This document shows positions 17,504 through 27,540 of a stretch of DNA of 64,000 nt, piece after piece; position 1 is the first letter of the stretch; each line of letters begins with the position of its first letter. The notes under the pieces are model-generated. The model saw only the letters and a list, made by a program, of their open reading frames with translations. It was not told the DNA's origin and did not search any database. The translations under genes were made by a program, and so were the position numbers. Origin of the DNA: Desulfovibrio psychrotolerans (lineage in GTDB: Bacteria; Desulfobacterota; Desulfovibrionia; Desulfovibrionales; Desulfovibrionaceae). Where the stretch lies: contig NZ_BLVP01000001.1 in assembly GCF_013340305.1 (NCBI RefSeq), positions 595,911 through 659,910 of the forward strand, written 5' to 3'.

Positions 17504-19393
17504 TTATTCGAGCATAGAACGCAGGGTGGCGGCAATGCCGCACTTGTCTATGCCGAGCATGGCGCGCAACTCCTTCTGCAGACCGTGTTCCACAAAGGCA
17601 TCCGGCACACCCAGCCTGCGCACGGTCAGCCCGTTCAGAGCATCATTGTCCGCCAAAAATTCCAGTACACCCGATGAAAAACCGCCTATCAGGGCATTTT
17701 CCTCAATAAGCAGCAGTTTCTCATGGCTGCGGGCTATTTCCAGCAACTGCTGTTCCGGCAGAGGCTTCACGCAGCGTGCGTTGAACACCGTGACCTGAAC
17801 CCCCGTCTGGGCAGCCACCTCACGGGATGCCTCCAGCGCGGGATGCACACGCGACCCCACCACAACAACCGCCACCTTGCTCCCCTGCTCCAGCACCTCG
17901 CCTGTGCCGATGGGGAATATGAGCGGCATGGCCCGCAACGGCACGCCGTATCCGGCTCCACGGGGATACCGTATAGCCACGGGACCGTTGTGCGCAAGCG
18001 CCGTCGCCATGCAGTCCGCCAGTTCGGATTCGTTGCCCGGCACCAGCACCACCAGATTGGGAATATGCCGCAGGTAGCTCAGGTCGAACACGCCGTGGTG
18101 GGTGGGTCCGTCTTCGCCCACAAGCCCGCAACGGTCCAGACAGAACACCACAGGCAGGTTCTGCAGACACACGTCGTGCACTATCTGGTCATAGGAGCGC
18201 TGCAGAAAGGTGGAATATATGGCCACAAAGGGCCTCAGTCCCTGCGTGGCAAGTCCGGCGGCAAAGGTCACGGCGTGCTGCTCGCATATGCCCACATCCA
18301 CAAACCGTTCGGGAAACTGCTCCGCAAAGCAGGCTGTTCCCGTTCCTTCCGGCATGGCGGCTGTAATGGCGATAATGCGCTTGTCCGCGCGCGCCATGCG
18401 GCACAGGGCAGAGCCGAACACATCGGTATAGCTGGGCAGATTGCTCAGCGCGGCAAATTTTTTGGCCTGCCCCGTTTCCGGCTCAAACTGGCCCACTCCG
18501 TGAAAATATGTGGGGTTGGACTCCGCAGGCGGATACCCCTTGCCCTTCTGGGTCATCACATGGAGCAGCACCGGCTCATCAAGCTCCTTGCACAGCTCAA
18601 ATGCCCGCTGCAAATCCTTTATGCTGTGCCCGTTCACCGGCCCCATGTAGTTGAAATGAAAGGCTTCAAACAGCATTCCGGGGGTGAAGAAGCTCTTCAG
18701 GCTGTGCTCACTGCGCTTGGCATAATTAAGCATTTCCTCGCCTATACCGGGCACGGACCCCAGCACCGTCTCCACATCCTTCTTGAACCGGCGCACCCAG
18801 CGCGAGGAAAGATTGCGCGACAGAAAATGAGACAGGGCACCCACGTTGCGGGAAATGGACATCTCGTTGTCATTAAGAATGACCAGCAGCTTGCGGTCCA
18901 TATGGCCCGCCTGATTCAAGCCCTCAAACGCCAGCCCCGCCGTCATGGAACCGTCGCCGATAACCGCCATCACCTCGTGCTTTGCGCAGGCAAGGTCGCG
19001 TGCCATAGCCATGCCCAGCGCGGCGGAAATGGATGTGGAAGAATGCCCCACGCCAAAATGGTCATACGGGCTTTCAGACATCTTGGGAAAACCGCTCACG
19101 CCGCCCTTGGTGCGCAGGGTGTGAAAACAGTCGCTGCGTCCGGTAAGCAGTTTCCACGCATACGCCTGGTGCCCCACGTCCCAGACAACCTTGTCTTCCT
19201 CAAAATTAAAGCAGGAGAGCATGGCAACGGTAAGCTCCACAACGCCCAGCGAAGGGGCAAGGTGGCCGCCGTTATGCGACACGGCCTGTATAATGGCCTG
19301 TCGCAACTCCGCTGCCAGTTGTTCAAGCTGCACCGCATCAAACGACTGAACATCCCGGGGCGACCGTATGGTTCCCAGCAGCCCTTTCGGCAT
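17504..19393 (-). CDS. dxs: 1-deoxy-D-xylulose-5-phosphate synthase
   Basis: A 629-residue thiamine-diphosphate enzyme that condenses pyruvate and glyceraldehyde 3-phosphate, the first step of the MEP isoprenoid pathway. The cofactor motif GDGSMTAGLAFEGLNQAG and NDNEMSIS are present, and the catalytic Glu lies in GICEQHAVTFAAG. The substrate-binding NGGHLAPSLGVVELT stretch is near the N-terminus. Three in-frame starts are possible (GTG/ATG at 19423, 19408, 19393); 19393 has the best ribosome binding site (AGGA at 6 bp). It is the last gene of the xseA-M23-xseB-ispA-dxs operon. Confidence 0.97.
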   Translation of the reverse strand: MPKGLLGTIRSPRDVQSFDAVQLEQLAAELRQAIIQAVSHNGGHLAPSLGVVELTVAMLSCFNFEEDKVVWDVGHQAYAWKLLTGRSDCFHTLRTKGGVSGFPKMSESPYDHFGVGHSSTSISAALGMAMARDLACAKHEVMAVIGDGSMTAGLAFEGLNQAGHMDRKLLVILNDNEMSISRNVGALSHFLSRNLSSRWVRRFKKDVETVLGSVPGIGEEMLNYAKRSEHSLKSFFTPGMLFEAFHFNYMGPVNGHSIKDLQRAFELCKELDEPVLLHVMTQKGKGYPPAESNPTYFHGVGQFEPETGQAKKFAALSNLPSYTDVFGSALCRMARADKRIIAITAAMPEGTGTACFAEQFPERFVDVGICEQHAVTFAAGLATQGLRPFVAIYSTFLQRSYDQIVHDVCLQNLPVVFCLDRCGLVGEDGPTHHGVFDLSYLRHIPNLVVLVPGNESELADCMATALAHNGPVAIRYPRGAGYGVPLRAMPLIFPIGTGEVLEQGSKVAVVVVGSRVHPALEASREVAAQTGVQVTVFNARCVKPLPEQQLLEIARSHEKLLLIEENALIGGFSSGVLEFLADNDALNGLTVRRLGVPDAFVEHGLQKELRAMLGIDKCGIAATLRSMLE

Positions 19394-19537
19394 TCCCGAT
19401 CCTGTCATGCACACATCCCGCACAATAGCTATCTTCCTGATTTCCTGTACTCAACTCTTCAGCAAACAGCTGCGCCAAACCGCATTGCACGGGTCAGCAG
19501 CCACGACAATCTGCTACGCACAGAGCAACTTACGCGC

Positions 19538-20434
19538 TTACGATACCCTGTCAACAATGTATTGCGCCAGCGAACGCAGGAAGTCCGCATCACCGCCCGA
19601 ATAGGGCCGCAGATGCTCCACCGCCCTGTCAACATGCTCCTGCGCTATCTCCCGGCTCCGGGCAATGCCCAAAAGACTGGGGTAGGTTGTCTTGCCCTGC
19701 GCGGCATCGCTGCCCACGGGCTTGCCCAGTTGCGCCTCATCGCCCACTTCATCCAGAATATCGTCCACAATCTGAAACGCCGCGCCAATAGATTCGCCGT
19801 ACACACGCAGCCGCCGCACATCGTCCCCGTCCGCCCCGGCAAGCATCGCCCCGCTCACGCAGGCGGCGCGGATAAGCGCCCCGGTCTTCATGGCGTGCAT
19901 GCCGCGCAATTCGTCGTAAGAAACACCGCTCCGGGCCGTATAGTCCATATCCAGATGCTGGCCGCCCACCATGCCGCCGGAACCTGCCGCCACGGCCATT
20001 TCCGTCATGGCCCGCACAACCCTGTCCGCCGGAACGGTTTCGGCAACTGTTCCCATCAGCGCAAACGCCTCGGTCAGCAGTCCGTCCCCTGCAAGTATGG
20101 CTGTGGCTTCCCCAAACATCTTGTGGTTGGAAGGCTTGCCCCGCCGCAGGTCATCGTCATCCATGGCGGGCAGGTCATCGTGGATGAGCGAATAGGTGTG
20201 AATGCACTCTATGCCCGCCGCAAACGGCAGCACCGTGCGTCCGTCCAACCCCATCACCCCGGCGGCAGTCATGCACAAGACAGGACGTAGCCGCTTGCCA
20301 CCCGCCAGCAGGCTGTACTCCATGGCCTCCAGCAGCCCCTGCGGAATGCCGCGCCCGTGCAGGCAGCGGGCCAGATACGCCTCCACCGTGCGGGCGCATG
20401 CACTCAGCCGTTCCTTAATCTCCTGCGGGGTCAT
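19538..20434 (-). CDS. ispA: Farnesyl/geranyl diphosphate synthase
   Basis: A 298-residue polyprenyl synthase that joins isopentenyl diphosphate units to short-chain prenyl diphosphates. The first Asp-rich motif is [10 protein letters not shown] (near residue 85), followed by [14 protein letters not shown]; the second is DDILD (near 223). GGKRLRP near residue 45 binds the diphosphate. The start at 20434 is preferred because GTGAGG lies at a suitable distance, whereas the ATG at 20443 directly abuts it. It overlaps xseB by about 20 bp and feeds on the product of the dxs and ispG pathway. Confidence 0.95.
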   Translation of the reverse strand: MTPQEIKERLSACARTVEAYLARCLHGRGIPQGLLEAMEYSLLAGGKRLRPVLCMTAAGVMGLDGRTVLPFAAGIECIHTYSLIHDDLPAMDDDDLRRGKPSNHKMFGEATAILAGDGLLTEAFALMGTVAETVPADRVVRAMTEMAVAAGSGGMVGGQHLDMDYTARSGVSYDELRGMHAMKTGALIRAACVSGAMLAGADGDDVRRLRVYGESIGAAFQIVDDILDEVGDEAQLGKPVGSDAAQGKTTYPSLLGIARSREIAQEHVDRAVEHLRPYSGGDADFLRSLAQYIVDRVS

Positions 20435-20660
20435 CCTCGGCATCCTCACTTACACCAAAGGGTTGCAACGCCCCCTCCGAAAAAAGGGCAATCTCGTTCC
20501 GCGCTTTCTCCAGCTGATCACGGCAGGCCTTGGCCAGCGCAATACCTTCCTTATACAGGGCCACACCCTTTTCCAAAGGCTGGTCGCCGCGTTCCAGCTG
20601 CTCCACCACGCTCTGCAAACGCTTGAGCTGGTCTTCAAAATTTTCTTTCTTCGCTGCCAT
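20415..20660 (-). CDS. xseB: Exodeoxyribonuclease VII small subunit
   Basis: An 81-residue helical protein with the XseB pattern [21 protein letters not shown] followed by [22 protein letters not shown]. Several copies bind the C-terminal coiled coil of XseA. GAG sits before ATG 20660; the frame is open further upstream but only the part from 20660 resembles the family. The 3' end overlaps ispA. XseA is encoded two genes upstream, separated by the M23 peptidase gene. Confidence 0.95.
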   Translation of the reverse strand: MAAKKENFEDQLKRLQSVVEQLERGDQPLEKGVALYKEGIALAKACRDQLEKARNEIALFSEGALQPFGVSEDAEDDPAGD

Positions 20661-20745
20661 GTTTTTCTCCTCGCCGTGCGCCGCATGCCTGCGTCCGCCC
20701 GCCGTCACATGCCGCACCAGCGGCTGCTGTTCTGTCCGGCGCCGC

Positions 20746-21759
20746 CTACTCTGCGGCAAGCAGGGGCAGCGGGTCAACCAATTCTCCCTGAACGGAAAGC
20801 CCGAAATGCAGATGCGGCCCCGTCACCCTGCCCGTGCTGCCCACCATGCCCACCACCTCGCCGCGCCGCACCCTGTCACCGGGAGCCACGCCTATGGCGG
20901 ACAGATGAAAATACATGCTCACCACACCCTGACCATGATCTATGTAAACGGACTTTCCTGCAAAAAAATGATCCTCCGCCAGCACCACTTCACCGTCTGC
21001 GCAGGCGCGAATGGCTGTCCCCTCCGCGCCGCGCAGGTCCACTCCCATATGGGGCTTGCGCGGCTTGCCGTTAAAATAGCGCGTCAGCCCGTAAGCGCTG
21101 GAAACCTGTCCCGGCACCGGACGCAGCATGGGCAGCTCCCACTGCCGCAGCACCTCCATACGGGAAAGCGCCGCCACTACCCGCGCACGCTCAGCGGCAT
21201 GGCGGTCCAGATCGTCCTGCGCCACTTCCACATACTTGCGGTCCACGTTCAGGTGCTGCTCCGGATACTGTCTGGAAAGCAGAGACAATTCCCGTTCCAC
21301 CGTCTCCCGTCCTGCGGCTGTCCGCACAACGGCACGCAGGGTGCGCGGCTCCTGCTCACTGCCATGCGGCACCCCCAGCAGCACTGCACCGCGCCACGCG
21401 CCTTCATGCGCATCCATCTGCACGGGCACCGTCTTCCCATTCCACAGAACGGAAACTTCCGGCGGCTGCCCGTGTTCTCCAGTTGCCGCACCGTCATCCC
21501 CGGACGATGTCCCGTCTGCCGGATACGGCAAAAGGGGCTGCCCTTTAGTTGCCCATCCGGCAACCACAACCTCCGCCACAAACGGCTGTCCGGGAAACAC
21601 CTCCTGCGGCACCGCCAGACTCACCCGTTCCGGACTCTGCGCCCCGGCCCACACAGGAGAAAGAGAAAACAGGCACAGTGCCAGCCCTATCAAAACTCCC
21701 CGGCACCCCCGACTCCACCGACAGCACCGGCACCACCGGAACATCCCTTCCTTCCGCAC
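20746..21759 (-). CDS. M23-family peptidase, exported (LytM-type)
   Basis: A 337-residue exported protein: signal peptide within the first 40 residues, an N-terminal beta-rich domain, a helical linker, and a C-terminal LytM domain with metal ligands HMGVD (near 236) and HLHFG (near 316). An intact metal site suggests an active endopeptidase that cuts peptidoglycan cross-links. The start is uncertain: GTG 21759 has AAGGAG at 5 bp overlapping the xseA stop, while ATG 21744 follows GGAAGGAAGGG. The n-region carries an Arg/Cys/Trp repeat from a 9-bp tandem array. It lies between xseA and xseB. Confidence 0.88.
   Translation of the reverse strand: MRKEGMFRWCRCCRWSRGCRGVLIGLALCLFSLSPVWAGAQSPERVSLAVPQEVFPGQPFVAEVVVAGWATKGQPLLPYPADGTSSGDDGAATGEHGQPPEVSVLWNGKTVPVQMDAHEGAWRGAVLLGVPHGSEQEPRTLRAVVRTAAGRETVERELSLLSRQYPEQHLNVDRKYVEVAQDDLDRHAAERARVVAALSRMEVLRQWELPMLRPVPGQVSSAYGLTRYFNGKPRKPHMGVDLRGAEGTAIRACADGEVVLAEDHFFAGKSVYIDHGQGVVSMYFHLSAIGVAPGDRVRRGEVVGMVGSTGRVTGPHLHFGLSVQGELVDPLPLLAAE
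21711..21746. repeat. 9-bp tandem repeat over the M23 signal peptide
   Basis: Four in-phase units on the plus strand: GACTCCACC, GACAGCACC, GGCACCACC, GGAACATCC. They encode the unusual [14 protein letters not shown] stretch at the start of the minus-strand M23 peptidase. Confidence 0.65.
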
Positions 21760-21761
21760 GC

Positions 21762-23165
21762 CTACTCCTTCCCTTTTTCCCTACGGGCAAGGCCCGTCAC
21801 ATCCGCCTGCACCACACCGTCACGCACGGCAATGGTAACCCCATCACCCGGCAGCACCTCTTCCACGCTGCGCAAAAAGGTTCCGTCGCGCTTGCGCACC
21901 AGACTGTACCCCCGCTCAAGCGGACGCATGGGGTCCAGCGCGGCAAGCTGCACGGCAAGCCGCTCAAACACCTGCTCGCCTTTAAAAATCTTCATGGCGG
22001 CTGCCCTGTGCAGGCGTTCACCCAGCGCATCCACGCGCGCCTGCCCCTGCTCAGCCACCTGCGGTCCGAACGCCGCCTTCAGCCTTGCGGCAACCGCCTG
22101 TACACGCCCGTCAGCCCGGACAAAAACTCCCTGCACTCCGCGTTCCAGCCTACCCGTAAATTCCGCCAGCCGCTCATCCAGCCGCCGCAGCCGTTCGGCA
22201 GGAGAAAGCCACGCAAGCCCCCTTCCCAGTGCCGCCACCGTGGCCTCGCGCTCGCGCATGGTACTTTCCCACCGCCGTACAAGACGCATCTGCAACTCAT
22301 CCACCGACTGCGCCAGCACCGCCCGCTCCGGCCACAGCATCTGCGCCGCATGGGTCGGTGTGGCGGCCCGCACATCGGCCACAAGGTCCGCTATGGTCAC
22401 GTCCACCTCATGCCCGACCCCGGAAATAACCGGCACCCGTGAAGAGAATATGGCGCTGGCCACACGCTCGTCGTTAAACGTCCACAAATCTTCCAGTGAG
22501 CCTCCGCCGCGTATCAGCGCGATAACATCCGCCCAGCCGTGTTCATTGACCTGCTGAATGGCCCGCGCAACTTGCTCCGGTGCGGCATCGCCCTGCACCA
22601 GTGCCGGATACACCCGGATGGAAGCCCCCCAGCCCCGCTCCCCCGCAATACGCAGAAAATCGCGTATGGCAGCCCCCGTAGGAGCCGTTACCACCGCCAC
22701 TCTGGCAGGATGGTAGGGCAGCGGCCGCTTGCGCTGTGCGTCAAAATATCCCTTTTCCGCCAGCGACCGTTTAAGCGCCTCAAACTCCAGAAACAACCGC
22801 CCCAGTCCGGCCTCCTGCGCCACCTCCACCACAAGCTGGTAGCTGCCGCGCGGGGGGTACACGTTCAGCCTGCCCGCGCACATCATCTCCATGCCTTCGC
22901 GCATGGTCTGGGCAAGGCCGGGGCGCGGCCCCTCCTCATACACTTCGCCCGTCAGGGGATCAAAGCTCTCTTCCCCCCGCTGGTTGCCGCGAAACCACAC
23001 GCACCCGAGCAGTGCATCCGCATCGCGCAGGGAAAAATACATATGCCCTGACCCGGCACGGGTAAGGTTGGTCACCTGCCCCCGCACCCACACGAACGGA
23101 TACGTGCCCTCAAGCGTCCGCTTGACGGATTCCGTGAGTTCCCTGACCGTGTAGATGCGGCTCAT
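21762..23165 (-). CDS. xseA: Exodeoxyribonuclease VII large subunit
   Basis: A 467-residue nuclease subunit. The N-terminal OB-fold (about 1-105) starts with IYTVRELTESVKRTLE and includes the GHMYFSLRD motif. The catalytic core (about 120-330) includes RVAVVTAPTGAAIRDFLRI and the family signature RGGGSLEDLWTFND, with VGHEVDVTIADLVADVRA after it. The C-terminal part is coiled coil and binds XseB. It degrades single-stranded DNA to oligonucleotides. It is the first gene after the proS terminator, and its stop codon overlaps the ribosome binding site of the M23 gene. Confidence 0.96.
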   Translation of the reverse strand: MSRIYTVRELTESVKRTLEGTYPFVWVRGQVTNLTRAGSGHMYFSLRDADALLGCVWFRGNQRGEESFDPLTGEVYEEGPRPGLAQTMREGMEMMCAGRLNVYPPRGSYQLVVEVAQEAGLGRLFLEFEALKRSLAEKGYFDAQRKRPLPYHPARVAVVTAPTGAAIRDFLRIAGERGWGASIRVYPALVQGDAAPEQVARAIQQVNEHGWADVIALIRGGGSLEDLWTFNDERVASAIFSSRVPVISGVGHEVDVTIADLVADVRAATPTHAAQMLWPERAVLAQSVDELQMRLVRRWESTMREREATVAALGRGLAWLSPAERLRRLDERLAEFTGRLERGVQGVFVRADGRVQAVAARLKAAFGPQVAEQGQARVDALGERLHRAAAMKIFKGEQVFERLAVQLAALDPMRPLERGYSLVRKRDGTFLRSVEEVLPGDGVTIAVRDGVVQADVTGLARREKGKE

Positions 23166-23194
23166 GTCCCTGTTCCCGCCGGTTGTCCGTTCAT

Positions 23195-23231
23195 GAAAAA
23201 CGCTCCCGCCACCCCTTGGGCGGCAGGAGCG
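23195..23231 (-). terminator. Terminator between proS and xseA
   Basis: On the minus strand CGCTCCTGCC pairs with GGCGGGAGCG with one mismatch, followed by TTTTT. It separates ispG-proS from the xseA operon, at least partly. Confidence 0.85.
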
Positions 23232-23297
23232 CGCAAACTCTGCAATGGCCGGATATCCGGGCGCAACGCCTTATGCGGCCCTGCTCCCGGCGTGCCC

Positions 23298-25028
23298 CTA
23301 ATCGGTAATGCCCCATCCTGCGTACACGGCCTTTTTCCAGCCTGCAAACGCTTCGGCGAATCCCTGCACGGGCAGTTCGGCCTTTTCTCCGGTGCGACGG
23401 TCCTTAACCTCCACCACGCCTCTGGCAAGCCCCTTGCCGCCCACCACAATCTGCATGGGAATGCCGATCAAATCCGCATCCTTGAACTTCACGCCGGGAC
23501 GCTCTTCACGGTCGTCCACCAGCACGTCCATGCCCTGTGCGGCAAGCAGCGTCTCTATCTCGTCCACCTTGGCGCACACGTCTTCGGTGCGGATGTCCAG
23601 ATTCAGCACCAGTGCCTCAAAGGGAGCAATGGGCGGCGGAAACTTAATGCCGTCCGCGTCGTGGTTCTGTTCTATGCACGAGGCCACAACCCGCGAAACG
23701 CCTATGCCATAGCAGCCCATAAGCATGGTCTGCTCCCTGCCCTGCTCGTCCACATACTTGCAGTTCATGGCCTCGGAATACTTGGTGCCCAGCTTGAACA
23801 CATGGCCCACTTCTATCCCCTTGGTCAGGGAAATGGCCCCGCCGCACTTGGGGCAGGCATCGCCTTCCGTAATGAGGCGCAGGTCCGCAAAACCGGCAAG
23901 CTTCACATCACGCTTAAGCGACACGTGCTTCAGATGCGTGTCCGCCTTGTTAGCACCGGTAATCCAGTCCGTGGCAAGACGCAGTTCATTGTCCGCCACT
24001 ATACGCGATACCTGAATGCCCACAGGACCGGCATACCCCACCGGAGCGTTGGTCCACTTCTGCACCTGCTCGGGGGTGGCCATTTCCAGCGTATCGGCAT
24101 GGAGCAGATTCTTCAGCTTAATATCATTAAGCTCGCGGTCGCCGCGCACAAGCGCCACCACGGGTTCACCGTCCGCAACGTAGATAAGGGTCTTGATAAT
24201 GGCGGCGGGAGTCACATCAAGAAACGCCGCCACCTCTTCCACCGTGCACTTGCCGGGGGTAGCGGTTTCCTCAAAGGGAATATCCAGCCTGTCGCACTCG
24301 TCCCCCGTGCAGAAGACTTCGGCGCGTTCGATGTTGGCAGCGTAGGAGCATTCCTTGCACACCACCACCGTATCCTCGCCGGTATCGGCCAGCACCATGA
24401 ATTCATGGGAAAAACTGCCGCCAATGGAGCCGCTGTCCGCCTCCACAGGGCGGAAGCTCAGGGCCATGCGGGAGAATATGGACATATAGGCATCGTACAT
24501 AGCTTGGTAGCTGACATCCAGCCCCTGCTGGTCCCTGTCAAAGGAGTACGCATCCTTCATGATGAATTCACGCCCGCGCATCAGGCCGAACCGGGGGCGA
24601 ATCTCATCCCGGAACTTGGTCTGTATCTGGTACAGATTCATGGGCAGCTGGCGGTAGGAACGCACTTCGCCGCGCACTATGTCGGTTATCACTTCCTCAT
24701 GCGTGGGACCAAGGCAGCAGTCGCGCTGGTGCCTGTCCTTAAAGCGCAGAAGCTCCGGCCCGTAAAAATCCCAGCGGCCAGATTCCTGCCACAGGTCCGC
24801 AGGCTGCACCATGGGCATGCTCACCTCGTTGGCTCCTGCCTTGTCCATTTCCTGCCGCACAATGCTGGCAGCCTTGGATATAGACCGCAACCCCAGCGGC
24901 ATGTAGGTGTACACGCCGGAAGTAAGCTTGCGTATCATGCCCGCGCGGGTGAGCAGCTTGTGGCTTACCACTTCTGCGTCGCTGGGGGCTTCCTTGAGGG
25001 TGGGGATATAAAAACGGCTCCAACGCAT
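23298..25028 (-). CDS. proS: Prolyl-tRNA synthetase (bacterial type)
   Basis: A 576-residue class II synthetase. Catalytic motifs include PMVQPADLW and the motif 2/3 region [20 protein letters not shown] near residue 140. The YbaK-like editing domain is inserted at about 225-400, and the anticodon-binding domain covers about 475-576. It charges tRNA-Pro and edits misacylated alanine. Its ATG overlaps the ispG stop by one base (TAATG), so the pair is co-translated. Confidence 0.97.
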   Translation of the reverse strand: MRWSRFYIPTLKEAPSDAEVVSHKLLTRAGMIRKLTSGVYTYMPLGLRSISKAASIVRQEMDKAGANEVSMPMVQPADLWQESGRWDFYGPELLRFKDRHQRDCCLGPTHEEVITDIVRGEVRSYRQLPMNLYQIQTKFRDEIRPRFGLMRGREFIMKDAYSFDRDQQGLDVSYQAMYDAYMSIFSRMALSFRPVEADSGSIGGSFSHEFMVLADTGEDTVVVCKECSYAANIERAEVFCTGDECDRLDIPFEETATPGKCTVEEVAAFLDVTPAAIIKTLIYVADGEPVVALVRGDRELNDIKLKNLLHADTLEMATPEQVQKWTNAPVGYAGPVGIQVSRIVADNELRLATDWITGANKADTHLKHVSLKRDVKLAGFADLRLITEGDACPKCGGAISLTKGIEVGHVFKLGTKYSEAMNCKYVDEQGREQTMLMGCYGIGVSRVVASCIEQNHDADGIKFPPPIAPFEALVLNLDIRTEDVCAKVDEIETLLAAQGMDVLVDDREERPGVKFKDADLIGIPMQIVVGGKGLARGVVEVKDRRTGEKAELPVQGFAEAFAGWKKAVYAGWGITD

Positions 25029-26110
25029 TATCTGTCCTTTCTCCGTTCTTCAAGAAACGAGTCGAGTTCTTCCATGAAGGCTTCGAGCAATCTGGCCCCG
25101 CCCTTTACTGTCTTCACAATTTCTCCCTTGCGGAAGATGATGCCCTTGTCCCTGCCGCCCGCAACGCCTATATCGGCCTCGCGCGCCTCTCCGGGACCGT
25201 TGACCACGCACCCCATAACCGCCACCTTAAAGGAGTCCGTCACGCCTTCCAGACGCCGCTCCACTTCCTCGGCAAGGTTGATGAGGCCTATCTCGGTTCT
25301 GCCGCAGGTGGGGCAGGAGATGATTTCCGGCCCGCGGTAGCGCAGCCCGAGCGCGCGCAGCAGCTCCCACGCCACGGCCATTTCCTTTACGGGATCATCC
25401 GTCAGGGAGATGCGCAAGGTATCACCAATGCCCTGCCAGAGCAATATGCCAAGCCCCACAGACGACTTTACGGCCCCGCGCAGCAGGGTACCTGCCTCGG
25501 TTACGCCTATGTGCAGCGGATAGTCGCACCGCCCTGCAAGAAGCCGGTACGCGTCTATGGTGTGCAGCACGGAAGAGGACTTAAGAGAAATCTTAATGTC
25601 GTGGAACCCGCGTTCCTCAAGCATGCGCACATGCCCCAGCGCACTCTCCACCATAGCCTCGGGAGTGGGGCCGCAGTACTTTTCCAGCAGTGCCTTTTCC
25701 ACAGAACCGCTGTTCACCCCCACCCGTATGGACGCACCACGCGCGCGGGCGGCATCCACCACCGCATCCACGTTCTTCTTCCCGCCTATATTGCCAGGAT
25801 TTATACGCAGGCCGTCCGCTCCCGCTTCCAGCGCCATTATGGCGAGGCGATGATCAAAATGAATATCCGCAATAAGCGGCATGCCCGTCTGATTTCTGAT
25901 GGGTCCTATGGCCCACGCGGCCCCTTCGTTCAGCACGGCCACGCGCACAATTTCGCACCCGGCTTCGGCCAGTTGCCGTATCTGCTCCACCGTGGCTTCC
26001 ACATCCCGGGTATCCGTGTTGGTCATGCTCTGCACCACCACCGGATTGTCCCCCCCTATGCGGACGCTCCCCACCCTGATCTCACGCGTTTTTCTGCGTT
26101 CTGTAACCAT
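25028..26110 (-). CDS. ispG: (E)-4-hydroxy-3-methylbut-2-enyl-diphosphate synthase
   Basis: A 360-residue iron-sulfur enzyme (GcpE) of the MEP pathway. The N-terminal barrel contains [20 protein letters not shown] and [11 protein letters not shown]. The C-terminal part holds the cluster ligands CPTC and, downstream, [10 protein letters not shown] with the catalytic Glu. It reduces the cyclic diphosphate to HMBPP. The gene leads a minus-strand unit with proS. With dxs and ispA in the next operon, the window holds three isoprenoid steps. Confidence 0.97.
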   Translation of the reverse strand: MVTERRKTREIRVGSVRIGGDNPVVVQSMTNTDTRDVEATVEQIRQLAEAGCEIVRVAVLNEGAAWAIGPIRNQTGMPLIADIHFDHRLAIMALEAGADGLRINPGNIGGKKNVDAVVDAARARGASIRVGVNSGSVEKALLEKYCGPTPEAMVESALGHVRMLEERGFHDIKISLKSSSVLHTIDAYRLLAGRCDYPLHIGVTEAGTLLRGAVKSSVGLGILLWQGIGDTLRISLTDDPVKEMAVAWELLRALGLRYRGPEIISCPTCGRTEIGLINLAEEVERRLEGVTDSFKVAVMGCVVNGPGEAREADIGVAGGRDKGIIFRKGEIVKTVKGGARLLEAFMEELDSFLEERRKDR

Positions 26111-26200
26111 TTGGCGTATCCTGTCTGTTTGTGGATTCCCCCCCGCCGGGGGTGCGCGAACTCACTGGCCATAACGGAATCTTTGCAAGCCCTGCCCGGA

Positions 26201-26260
26201 CCGGAAAAAACCGGACAGAACCGAGCAGAACCGGGCAGAACCGGGCAGAACCGGGCAAAC
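26201..26260. repeat. Six 10-bp tandem repeats
   Basis: Units CCGGAAAAAA, CCGGACAGAA, CCGAGCAGAA, CCGGGCAGAA twice, and CCGGGCAAAC follow each other in exact 10-bp register, upstream of ispG and znuA. Confidence 0.9.
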
Positions 26261-26369
26261 CCGCATGCCCCCCGGCTCCCGCAAGAGCGGTCAGCCGCCG
26301 CGCGCCCAACCCATACGCCATTTCACACGGCAAGCCAAGCATGGGTAACTGCGGCAGTTCAGAATCCTG

Positions 26370-26400
26370 TTGACTCCCGGTGTCCTCCCGCGCATATACT
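26370..26400 (+). promoter_or_regulatory. Probable znuA promoter
   Basis: TTGACT (26370-26375) and TATACT (26395-26400) resemble sigma-70 elements, though the 19-bp spacer is long. The operator palindrome starts at the next base, so the transcription start would fall within it. Confidence 0.5.
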
Positions 26401-26417
26401 ATGCAACTCTGTTGCAT
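26401..26417 (+). promoter_or_regulatory. Probable Zur operator
   Basis: A perfect palindrome, ATGCAAC-TCT-GTTGCAT, lies directly after the -10 element and 32 bp before znuA. Its size and position suit a Fur-family dimer, and a zur gene ends this operon, so zinc-dependent repression is the likely purpose. Confidence 0.7.
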
Positions 26418-26448
26418 CAACACGCCAACCCACTTTCCGGAGGATATT

Positions 26449-27537
26449 ATGCCCCGCCCGCATCTCCCCGCATGGTCCGCCCTGCGCCTCAGCCATGTAC
26501 TGCTGCCTGCCGCCTTTGTGCTGCTCGCTCTGTGCGCCCTGCCCGCGCAGGCAGACAAAATCCCTGTTTTTGTCAGCATTGCTCCGCAAAAGTTCTTTGT
26601 AGAACGCATCGGCGGCGATGCCGTGGATGTTTCCGTCATGGTGCAGCCCGGTGCCAGCCCGCATACCTACGAACCCCGCCCCCGGCAGATGACGGCCCTT
26701 GCGGACACCCGGCTCTATTTTTCCATCGGGGTCAGCTTTGAAGAAGCGTGGCTGCCGCGCATCCGGTCCGCCAGCCCGAAGATGCGCATTGTCGCCATGG
26801 ATGCGGGCATCACCAAGCTCATGATGGAAGAACACAGCCACGATGAAGATGCGCACGGGCATGATCATGACAAGGATCACGGGCACGCCGCAGCAGCATC
26901 ACACGGACACGCCGCCGAAACCCCCGGCAAGCACGATGAAGATGCCCACGGACATGACCATGGTCACGAACACGCAGCAGTCCCGCATGGACACGACCAT
27001 GACCACGACCATGAAAACGCGCACGACCATGACCACACAGGACCGGACCCGCACGTATGGCTTTCCCCCCTGCTGGCAAAGCAGATGGCACACACCATAG
27101 CCGACACGCTGTCGGAAGCCGCGCCGGAGCGGGCAGATTTTTTCCGCGCCAATCTGGCCGCCTTTGAACAGGAACTGGATGCCCTGCATAACGAACTGCT
27201 CGCCCTGTTCACTCCCATCCCTCCAGAAAAGCGCATCTTCATGGTCTTCCATCCCTCGTGGGGCTACTTTGCCCATACCTACGGCCTGACCCAGATTTCC
27301 ATAGAGTATGAGGGCAGGGAGCCTACCCCCCGCATCATGGCACATCTTATGGAAGAGTCCGCCCGGCACGGCATACGCACCGTTTTCATCCAGCCGCAAT
27401 TCTCCCGCAAAAGCGCAGAAACCATTGCAAGCCACATTAAGGGCCATCTGGTGGTAGCAGACCCGTTGGATGAAAACTGGATGGAAAACATGCGTGCTGT
27501 AGGCAAGCTGCTGGCGCAATCCTTCACCCAAGAGTAG
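26449..27537 (+). CDS. znuA: Zinc ABC transporter, periplasmic binding protein ZnuA
   Basis: A 362-residue cluster A-I binding protein. A signal peptide of about 30 residues precedes the mature start DKIPVFVSIAPQKFFVERIG. Metal ligands are expected in SPHTYEP (first His), in DPHVWLSP, in VFHPSWGYF, and a late acidic position. A His/Asp-rich loop covers about residues 128-200 with many HDH units, a mark of zinc-specific rather than manganese transporters. GGAGG precedes ATG 26449. It is the first gene of znuA-znuC-znuB-zur. Confidence 0.93.
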   Translation: MPRPHLPAWSALRLSHVLLPAAFVLLALCALPAQADKIPVFVSIAPQKFFVERIGGDAVDVSVMVQPGASPHTYEPRPRQMTALADTRLYFSIGVSFEEAWLPRIRSASPKMRIVAMDAGITKLMMEEHSHDEDAHGHDHDKDHGHAAAASHGHAAETPGKHDEDAHGHDHGHEHAAVPHGHDHDHDHENAHDHDHTGPDPHVWLSPLLAKQMAHTIADTLSEAAPERADFFRANLAAFEQELDALHNELLALFTPIPPEKRIFMVFHPSWGYFAHTYGLTQISIEYEGREPTPRIMAHLMEESARHGIRTVFIQPQFSRKSAETIASHIKGHLVVADPLDENWMENMRAVGKLLAQSFTQE

Positions 27538-27540
27538 CCC

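Larger units (their letters stand above)
26111..26448. other. Divergent intergenic region between ispG and znuA
   Basis: This gap holds a 10-bp tandem repeat, the znuA promoter and a palindromic operator (listed separately). I see no gene in it. A promoter for ispG should also lie here on the minus strand, but no good match was found. Confidence 0.5.

Noticed and set aside
17723..20290. Plus-strand open frame of 855 codons opposite dxs and ispA
   Set aside because: Antisense shadow of two well-defined enzymes; no recognisable domain.
20530..22557. Plus-strand open frame of 675 codons opposite the M23 and xseA genes
   Set aside because: Antisense shadow frame with no domain and no start signal.
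26830..27050. His/Asp repeat in znuA as part of the 9-bp array phenomenon
   Set aside because: His-rich loops are a standard feature of zinc-binding ZnuA proteins and need no special explanation.
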